Source of the DNA: DATGKG01 sp963783145 | GTDB lineage: Bacteria > Desulfobacterota > Binatia > Binatales > Binataceae | Direction of reading: 5' to 3' | DNA length: 64,000 bases | Assembly: GCA_963783145.1 (NCBI GenBank) | Contig: CAWAMM010000007.1 | Coordinates: forward strand, 434,001 to 498,000 | In this document: piece by piece, positions 59,058-64,000 of the stretch | Layout: each line of letters begins with the position of its first letter | Position numbering within the stretch: position 1 is the stretch's first letter | The notes under the pieces: model-generated | The model's input: the letters and a program-made list of their open reading frames with translations, nothing else | What the model was told of the DNA's origin: nothing | Database searches by the model: none | Translations under genes and position numbers: made by a program

Positions 59058-59100
59058 TGCTCAGCTTGAAGCGACGCGATATGATGTACACGGGTGTACA
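59057..59100 (+). promoter_or_regulatory. Promoter and operator of the Phd/PIN module
   Basis: TTGCTC (59057-59062), 17 bases, and TATGAT (59080-59085) form a promoter. TGTACAC-gg-GTGTACA (59085-59100) overlaps the -10 end and lies just 3 bases before the ATG, so a bound antitoxin would block both transcription and, as an RNA hairpin, translation. Confidence 0.7.
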
Positions 59101-59103
59101 CAA

Positions 59104-59400
59104 ATGGCCAGTTTACCGAAGCAGCCCCCGAAGGAAACCGAGCGCGTTGGCATCCGCGAGTTCCGGCAGAACATCGCGAAGTACGTCCTCGAGAGCGGCG
59201 CGCCGGTTGTGCTCACGCGGCACGGCGACGAGGTCGGATACTTCATCCCGCTGCGCAAGCCCAAGCGCACCGAAGAAGAAAAAGCGGCTTTGAGAAAAGA
59301 CGCTGAACGTCTTCAGAAGATGCTGGCCGAGAAAGGCCTCGACGGAGACGCAATCGTAGCCGAATTTGCGCGTTGGCAAAAGGCGCAAGGCAGACCATAG
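59104..59400 (+). CDS. Phd/YefM-type antitoxin
   Basis: The 98 residues have the Phd fold: RVGIREFRQNIAKYVLESGAPVVLTRHGDEVGYFIPLR, then a charged helical tail (KAALRKDAERLQKMLAEKG). The start lies three bases after a TGTACA palindrome, so there is little room for a ribosome binding site; the transcript may be nearly leaderless. The PIN gene is 44 bases downstream. Confidence 0.88.
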   Translation: MASLPKQPPKETERVGIREFRQNIAKYVLESGAPVVLTRHGDEVGYFIPLRKPKRTEEEKAALRKDAERLQKMLAEKGLDGDAIVAEFARWQKAQGRP

Positions 59401-59444
59401 GTGGTGTGCGCTCCACGTTTGGTTTTTCCGCTACACCATGATGA

Positions 59445-59873
59445 ATGGATCTCCCTGCAAAAGGTCTCGTCCTTGACGCGAACATTCTCATAGACGCGGT
59501 TCTTGGTACCCGAGTTCGAGCGGTTCTTGAAGCATTTGAGGACGAGGTTCGTTTTTTATGTCCGCAGGTCTGCGTTAGCGATGCCCGTCGCAACATTCCG
59601 ATCATTTGTGAACGCCATGGGTTCGACGAATCGCTGTCGCTGCGGATTCTCCAGCAGATTGAGAAGATCATGGAGATCGTCAGGCCAGGCACCTACGCAC
59701 ATCGAGAGCAGGACGCGCGACAACGTATCCAATCGCGCGATCCCGATGATTGGCCTATCGTTGCGACGGCACTCGCCCTCGATCTGCCCATCTGGACCGA
59801 GGATCGTGACTGCTTCGGATGCGGGGTCGCTACCTGGATCACTAACACCGTCGAAATCTATTTGCGCGCGTAG
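59445..59873 (+). CDS. PIN-domain toxin
   Basis: The 142-residue protein has PIN motifs: GLVLDANILIDAVLGTRVRAV at the start, DPDDWPIVATALALDLPIWTEDRDCFGCGVATW with the last Asp pair. It is a probable RNase paired with the Phd-like antitoxin. PIN with Phd partners is common. Three Cys give a slightly unusual composition. Confidence 0.87.
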   Translation: MDLPAKGLVLDANILIDAVLGTRVRAVLEAFEDEVRFLCPQVCVSDARRNIPIICERHGFDESLSLRILQQIEKIMEIVRPGTYAHREQDARQRIQSRDPDDWPIVATALALDLPIWTEDRDCFGCGVATWITNTVEIYLRA

Positions 59874-59982
59874 ACCAACCGATTGACGACCGCGTTCTCG
59901 CGATCGTAATTCCCATTGTGAACGATGCCTCGACGATCATACGGTATCCGCAATCAATTCCGGCACCATCACGAGGTCCATC

Positions 59983-60780
59983 ATGGATTACAGCGAATAC
60001 CAGCATCTCCTCTTCGAGCGCTTCGAGCCCGGCATCCTGCTCATCACCATCAACCGGCCCGATGTTCTCAATGCTACAAATCGTAGGCTCCATTGGGAGC
60101 TGAGCCGCGTCTGGCTCGATGTCGCCGAGGACGACAAGACCAACGTCGTGATCATCACCGGTGCGGGCCGCGCGTTTTCGGCGGGCGGCGATCTCGACAT
60201 GATCGAGGACATGAAGGGCAACGCGAAGATAATCGGCGGCATGCTGAAGGAGGCCGGCGACATCGTCTACAACATGCTCAACTGCGAGAAGCCGATCATC
60301 TCGGCGATCAATGGCGTCGCGGTCGGCGCGGGCCTCGCGGTCGCATTCATGGCGGATATTCCGATTGCTTCCGAAACGATGCGTATCACCGATGGCCACA
60401 CGCGGCTCGGTGTCGCGGCCGGCGATCATGCGGTCATCTTGTGGCCGCTGCTGTGTGGGATGGCGAAGGCCAAGTACTACCTCCTCACCGCGGATTTCAT
60501 CGATGGCAAAGAGGCGGAGCGAATCGGCCTCGTCGCGCTATGCACTCCCGCCGACAAGCTGATGGACAAGGCGTTCGAGGTCGCGCGCAAGCTCGCCAAT
60601 GGACCTCAGCAGGCGACGCGTTTCACCAAGCGCGCGCTCAACAACTGGATCAGGATGTTCGGCCCGGCCTTCGATGCGTCGCTCGCGCTGGAGATGCTGG
60701 GGTTTTTCGGCGCCGATGTGGCCGAGGGCGTCAGCGCGGTGAAGGAACGACGACAACCGAAGTTTCCTGGAAATTCCTAG
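59983..60780 (+). CDS. Enoyl-CoA hydratase/isomerase
   Basis: The 265-residue crotonase-fold protein has ILLITINRPDVLNATNRRLHWEL, the oxyanion segment IITGAGRAFSAGGDLDMIEDMKG, and INGVAVGAGLAVAFMADIPIASE. Position of the general base is not the classical Glu-Glu pair of short-chain enoyl-CoA hydratase; GDHAVILWPLLCG is more like other crotonase subgroups. It acts on an unsaturated or hydroxyacyl-CoA. The next gene follows by 11 bases. Confidence 0.9.
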   Translation: MDYSEYQHLLFERFEPGILLITINRPDVLNATNRRLHWELSRVWLDVAEDDKTNVVIITGAGRAFSAGGDLDMIEDMKGNAKIIGGMLKEAGDIVYNMLNCEKPIISAINGVAVGAGLAVAFMADIPIASETMRITDGHTRLGVAAGDHAVILWPLLCGMAKAKYYLLTADFIDGKEAERIGLVALCTPADKLMDKAFEVARKLANGPQQATRFTKRALNNWIRMFGPAFDASLALEMLGFFGADVAEGVSAVKERRQPKFPGNS

Positions 60781-60791
60781 AGGGACGAATC

Positions 60792-61814
60792 ATGAAAGCA
60801 TGCGTTTACAAAGCTCCAGGTGCGCTCCTCGAGGTCGTCGAAGTCCCCGACCCGAAGCCCGCGACAGGTGAAATGGTGGTGCGGGTGCGCGATTGCGGCA
60901 TCTGCGGCTCGGATCTGCACGCCGCCAAATTCGGCTTCAAGATGCCGCCCGGCACCATCATGGGGCATGAGTTTTCCGCCGTCGTCGACGAGATCGGGGC
61001 AGGCGTTACCGGCTTCGCACCCGGCGATCCTGTGGTTGTGATGTCATACGTTGCGTGCGGCGCATGCGAATCATGCCGGACCGGCAAGAGCGCACGCTGC
61101 CGCAAGATGAAGGGGGTCGGCTTCGGCGATGTCCCCGGCGCTTACGCGGAGAAGATGAAAACCACGCCGGGCAGTTGCTTCAAGATGCCAGCCACCATGA
61201 GTCATCGCCTCGGCGCGACCGTCGAGCCACTGGTGGTCGGGCTGCATGGCGTCCATCGCGCGCAGCTCCGGGCCGGGGAAACCTGCGTCATCATGGGTGC
61301 GGGCCCAATTGGGCTGGTAACTCTACAATGGGCGCGCTTCGCGGGCGCCCGGACCATCGTAGTTTCCGAGATGGCTGATGGCCGTCGCGACAAGGCGCTC
61401 GCGATGGGTGCCGACGCCGTCGTACATCCGCGGGTGAAGAATCCTGCCGCGATGATTCAGGAAATGACCGGCGCGCCTCCCGATGTGATCTTCGAATGCA
61501 TCGGTGCGAGCGGTACGCTCGACGAAGCGGTCACCTATGCGCGGCGGGGCGGACGCATAGTGGTCCTCGGGGTATGTATGGAGGACGATTCGTTCCGCCC
61601 GATGCAGGCGATGAATCGGGAATTGGATGTCCGCTTTAGTCTGGGGCTGGAGCCCGGCGAAATCGAAACCGCGATCGATATGCTGGCGGCGGGGAGGGTA
61701 TCCACCGAACCGATGATCACTCACGTTATAGGAATCGACGAATTGCCGAATGCATTCGCGGCGCTGTCACGCCCGAGCAATCAGACCAAAGTGATGGTCG
61801 AGTTCACCGAGTAA
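60792..61814 (+). CDS. Zinc-dependent medium-chain alcohol dehydrogenase
   Basis: The 340-residue MDR enzyme has a catalytic zinc set (CGICGSDLHAAKF, GHEFSAVV), structural zinc cysteines (CGACESCRTGKSARC) and a Rossmann motif (CVIMGAGPIGLVTLQWA). It resembles sorbitol or threonine dehydrogenases. A co-transcribed enoyl-CoA hydratase suggests a hydroxyacid or alcohol from the same pathway as substrate. Confidence 0.92.
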   Translation: MKACVYKAPGALLEVVEVPDPKPATGEMVVRVRDCGICGSDLHAAKFGFKMPPGTIMGHEFSAVVDEIGAGVTGFAPGDPVVVMSYVACGACESCRTGKSARCRKMKGVGFGDVPGAYAEKMKTTPGSCFKMPATMSHRLGATVEPLVVGLHGVHRAQLRAGETCVIMGAGPIGLVTLQWARFAGARTIVVSEMADGRRDKALAMGADAVVHPRVKNPAAMIQEMTGAPPDVIFECIGASGTLDEAVTYARRGGRIVVLGVCMEDDSFRPMQAMNRELDVRFSLGLEPGEIETAIDMLAAGRVSTEPMITHVIGIDELPNAFAALSRPSNQTKVMVEFTE

Positions 61815-61911
61815 CAATTTGTTTGCAGCTCTTTGCTCCCGGTCACGATTTTTGGAATACTGTCTGCGCGTTTCGAGTGCGAATCCAAAATTCAACGAGG
61901 AGTCGAAACAA

Positions 61912-62202
61912 ATGAAGCGAGTTATGATGATGCTTGCGCTCGGTCTAATCGGAGTGGGCATGAGTGCTATCAGCATTCCGCCTGCCTATGCCGCGGCTAA
62001 AAGCAAGGTCGATTGCGCCGCGGTGACGAAAGAACGGAACGGCGGCAAGAAGGCGAAACAAATCGCCAAGGAGATGAGCATTTCCGTCAGCAGCGTCTAT
62101 CGATGCAAGCAAAAGGAAATGGCCGCTAAGGCAGCATCTAAAGCCGGCAACCAAACGACCGCCAAACCGGCGACTTCGACCGCTGCCGCGGCTCAGCCGT
62201 AG
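61912..62202 (+). CDS. Exported small protein with helix-turn-helix-like segment
   Basis: From ATG 61912 (after AACGAGGAG) the product has 96 residues: a clear signal peptide (MMMLALGLIGVGMSAISIPPAYA, cut near AYA-AA), then ERNGGKKAKQIAKEMSISVSSVYRCKQKE, which reads like the HTH of resolvases or Hin (IAKEMSISVSSVYR), and an Ala/Thr-rich tail. A DNA-binding motif in an exported protein is contradictory; it may bind DNA outside the cytoplasm or merely look alike. Strong terminator downstream. Confidence 0.7.
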   Translation: MKRVMMMLALGLIGVGMSAISIPPAYAAAKSKVDCAAVTKERNGGKKAKQIAKEMSISVSSVYRCKQKEMAAKAASKAGNQTTAKPATSTAAAAQP

Positions 62203-62225
62203 AGTTGGTTTTTCTCCGCGAAAGG

Positions 62226-62257
62226 AGCCCTGCGCGCATGATGCGTGCGGGGCTTTT
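62226..62257 (+). terminator. Rho-independent terminator
   Basis: A 14-base-pair RNA stem (AGCCCTGCGCGCAT with ATGCGTGCGGGGCT, two G-U pairs) ends in TTT. Confidence 0.88.
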
Positions 62258-62288
62258 CGCTATATAGAGATCCGAGGTTTAGTGAGCA

Positions 62289-62582
62289 ATGGCCAAGTGC
62301 GATCTCTGCGAACTCAAACACTACACGCCCTGGTACTGTCAGTATGAAACGCCTTTCAAGTTCGCAATTCTCGATTGCGATTCCTGCGACACTCCGATGG
62401 CGGTGCTCGGCGACCATCGCACTTCACCAAGCGACGACGAGAAGGCCTTTATGATCGAAGCGCTGTCTCTCGTCGCACGAAAGAGGTACGGAAACAGCGA
62501 TTTCATCATCGACGACGTGATGCGCCAAATACCGGATCATTGTCACATCCACGCGCGTCCGATTCGGCGCTGGTCTACCTGA
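62289..62582 (+). CDS. HIT-like protein with cysteine pairs
   Basis: The 97 residues start MAKCDLCELKHYTPWYCQYE, then ILDCDSCDTPMAVLGDHRTSPSDDEKAFM and end MRQIPDHCHIHARPIRRW, where H-x-H-x-H resembles the histidine triad. It looks like a short HIT-related hydrolase or a zinc-binding conserved hypothetical. No partner is near. Confidence 0.65.
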   Translation: MAKCDLCELKHYTPWYCQYETPFKFAILDCDSCDTPMAVLGDHRTSPSDDEKAFMIEALSLVARKRYGNSDFIIDDVMRQIPDHCHIHARPIRRWST

Positions 62583-62912
62583 TTGATAGGTCGCGTTTAC
62601 GCGACAACTTACTTTCGATGGTGATACGCGGAATGTAGTCTGGGCATGTCTTCTCATTTGATAGCTACTCTAGGGGACATAAAGATGCATTGACTACAAG
62701 CTGCTGGGGCTCAGTGCTGTAAATGGCAAATAGTCATTTGGATGAGTAAACGACTGAGTAGCTTAAGCAATCTTGAACGAGCGTTTTGTTTTCGGACTGC
62801 GCATGTGGTATATGCGCGGGCGTTACCTGTATTCCCGCCGTGGCGGCGGGTGTGGTTACGGTGACCGCGAGGCCAGCAATCAGCACTGGTTTCTTCAGGA
62901 GGTTCGGGGGAA
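62583..62912 (+). other. Long untranslated leader of the cold-shock gene
   Basis: No gene is seen. The last 150 bases hold stems TGCGCAT/ATGCGC (62799-62821) and CCCGCC-gtggc-GGCGGG (62834-62851) before AGGAGG. A structured 5' leader is typical of cold-shock mRNAs. Confidence 0.5.
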
Positions 62913-63116
62913 ATGGCTACTACCGGTACTGTCAAATGGTTCAGCCCGAAGAAGGGATACGGGTTCATCACAATGGAGGATGGGCAGGAGGTCTTCGTCC
63001 ATTACTCCGCCATCGATGGCAACGGGTTCCGATCTCTCGAGCAAGGCGAGAAAGTTCAATTCGAAGTTTCTCAGGGGCCGAAGGGACTGCAAGCCGCTAA
63101 CGTGATGCGCGCCTAG
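62913..63116 (+). CDS. Cold-shock domain protein
   Basis: The 67-residue protein is one OB-fold cold-shock domain: TGTVKWFSPKKGYGFITMEDGQEVFVHYSAIDGNGFRSLEQGEKVQFEVSQGPKGLQAANV, with RNP1 (KGYGFI) and RNP2 (VFVHY). It is an RNA chaperone. AGGAGG is ten bases before the ATG. In place of the usual AxxVxxx end it has a short RA tail. Confidence 0.96.
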   Translation: MATTGTVKWFSPKKGYGFITMEDGQEVFVHYSAIDGNGFRSLEQGEKVQFEVSQGPKGLQAANVMRA

Positions 63117-63290
63117 CGAATCGATTTTCGCAGCGCGCGGGGCGGCGCTACCGAAAAATTTCGTCCTTTAGTCAGCGCAGTGGGGCGCTTGCGCGAAGTC
63201 TCGTCCTCAAACGATTACTGACGAGTCCGGGCGCGACGCTACTCGGCCAGGGACCTCGCGGTTGCCGATCGAGGCTGGCATTATCTCGAA

Positions 63291-64000
63291 ATGGATTCAG
63301 ATGCGCCGACCGACCGCGTCGATGGGCGGCGCCTCGCGCTCGAATCCGCCGCGGCCGCCGTAGTATCGCTGGCATTTCTCCTCGCGCTGTCTCCCGTCGC
63401 TCCCTTTACTAAGGAACTCGGTGTGTGCGAGTCGGGTGCGGTTCGTGACGTCCTGTCCGGCAGCATGATCCTGCCGCATTACACCCCGGGCATCCCGGTA
63501 CAGGTGCCGCCGATGTACTGGTGGGCAGCGGCAATCGCCGTGCGCGCTTTCGGCTGGAACGAGATCGCATTGCGGGCACCATCGATCCTTGCCACCGCGA
63601 TGACAGCCGCGATCTTGTACGCATGGCTCGCATCCTCACTCGGCCGTCGTGTCGCCATTTGGTCCGTTCCTGTCCTGTTGTCAACGCAATATATCGCAGA
63701 TGCGGCGCGCCAGCCTCGTATGGACGCGATCCTGATGATGTTCCTGACCGCGGCAACGGTTTGCCTGGAGCGCGCAATCTCGCGAATCTCGGCGCGGAGG
63801 TTCTTTCTCGCGATTGCCGCGTTCTCGATGGGAGGGGCGATCCTTACCAAGGGACCGCTTGGCATCGTTCTCCCCGGACTCGCCCTCGTCATCTTCCTCG
63901 CGATTCGACACCGGCTCGCGGAGCTATTTCGATTCGATGTGATCGCAAGCTTCACGGTTGCACTCGCGATAGGCGCGCTCTGGTACCTCGCCGCGATGCG
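63291..64000 (+). CDS. Dolichyl-phosphate-mannose/ArnT-like glycosyltransferase (GT39), N-terminal part
   Basis: From ATG 63291 the frame runs off the right edge (236 codons seen). The first helix (about 20-36) is followed by an ArnT/PMT-like loop (CESGAVRDVLSGSMILPHYTPGIPVQVPPMYWWAAAIAVRAFGWNEIALRAPS), where ES matches the acidic pair, and TKGPLGIVLPGLALVIF is typical of this family. It probably adds a sugar from a polyprenyl-phosphate donor to lipid A or other envelope molecules. Confidence 0.87.
   Translation, partial: MDSDAPTDRVDGRRLALESAAAAVVSLAFLLALSPVAPFTKELGVCESGAVRDVLSGSMILPHYTPGIPVQVPPMYWWAAAIAVRAFGWNEIALRAPSILATAMTAAILYAWLASSLGRRVAIWSVPVLLSTQYIADAARQPRMDAILMMFLTAATVCLERAISRISARRFFLAIAAFSMGGAILTKGPLGIVLPGLALVIFLAIRHRLAELFRFDVIASFTVALAIGALWYLAAM

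Noticed and set aside
60093..60791. N-terminal extension of the alcohol dehydrogenase
   Set aside because: The open frame runs through the enoyl-CoA hydratase gene; family length and ribosome binding site support ATG 60792.
1..64000. tRNA, rRNA, prophage or integrase-linked island
   Set aside because: No tRNA cloverleaf, rRNA segment, integrase, transposase or phage structural gene was recognised by eye; a tRNAscan-SE and ISfinder run would be decisive.

Overview
The window is GC-rich, densely coded bacterial chromosome with short intergenic gaps, GTG/TTG starts and many TGATG or ATGA overlaps. Its mix of PQQ synthesis, an F420-type luciferase-like oxidoreductase, selA, many acyl-CoA enzymes, a TonB receptor with DUF1329 and several small toxin-antitoxin loci suggests an uncultured soil Gram-negative of the deltaproteobacterial or Candidatus Binatota type. 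That placement is inferred from gene content; no rRNA or tRNA was seen.

Layout. 1-6.3 kb: start of a periplasmic PQQ-dependent alcohol dehydrogenase, a polytopic membrane protein, a TonB receptor and a DUF1329 protein. 6.3-10.8 kb: repeats, a TPR membrane protein and a DUF5615/DUF433-MerR toxin-antitoxin pair. 10.8-14.0 kb: a complete pqqABCDE operon whose pqqB carries a one-base frameshift. 14-20.6 kb: a GT-C glycosyltransferase and an acyl-CoA cluster (nitronate monooxygenase-like protein, Cys-less thiolase-like protein plus DUF35 protein, a pair of CaiB/BaiF CoA-transferases). 20.7-29.7 kb: Hsp20, a decapitated type ISP restriction-modification gene, a TrmN6-like methyltransferase, DJ-1/PfpI protein, MFS transporter, GH36 alpha-galactosidase and a VOC/CGNR regulator pair with a readable operator-promoter region. 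29.7-39.9 kb: sugar kinase plus nucleotidyltransferase, RibBX-like protein, DsbD-like protein, SelA, dodecin, F420 oxidoreductase, a zinc-ribbon/TonB-C/BON protein and an SCP2 protein.

39.9-49.4 kb holds most of the accessory material. It has two DUF559 nuclease genes, each tied to two-hairpin repeat elements that show compensatory base changes. One DUF559 gene lies in a tandem series of element plus DUF559 3' end. Also here are decayed alcohol dehydrogenase, dapA, zinc-ribbon and higA pieces, and a catabolic cluster (amidohydrolase, EthD-like, NTF2-like, SDR, GST). 49.7-64 kb: ammonium transporter, acyl-CoA dehydrogenase, convergent hicA/hicB, peroxiredoxin, IlvE, VapBC-like and Phd/PIN modules, a second acyl-CoA cluster (HMG-CoA-synthase-like/DUF35 fusion, thiolase, enoyl-CoA hydratase, alcohol dehydrogenase), a secreted helix-turn-helix-like small protein, a cold-shock protein and the start of a GT39 glycosyltransferase.

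The metabolic genes describe an aerobe that oxidises alcohols through PQQ and breaks down acyl-CoA or steroid-like carboxylates using DUF35-assisted thiolase and aldolase chemistry. The best candidate for an undescribed system is the pairing of DUF559 nuclease with palindromic elements at 40.2-41.8 kb and 46.9-48.5 kb, which resembles REP elements with their RAYT transposases but with a Vsr-like nuclease instead.
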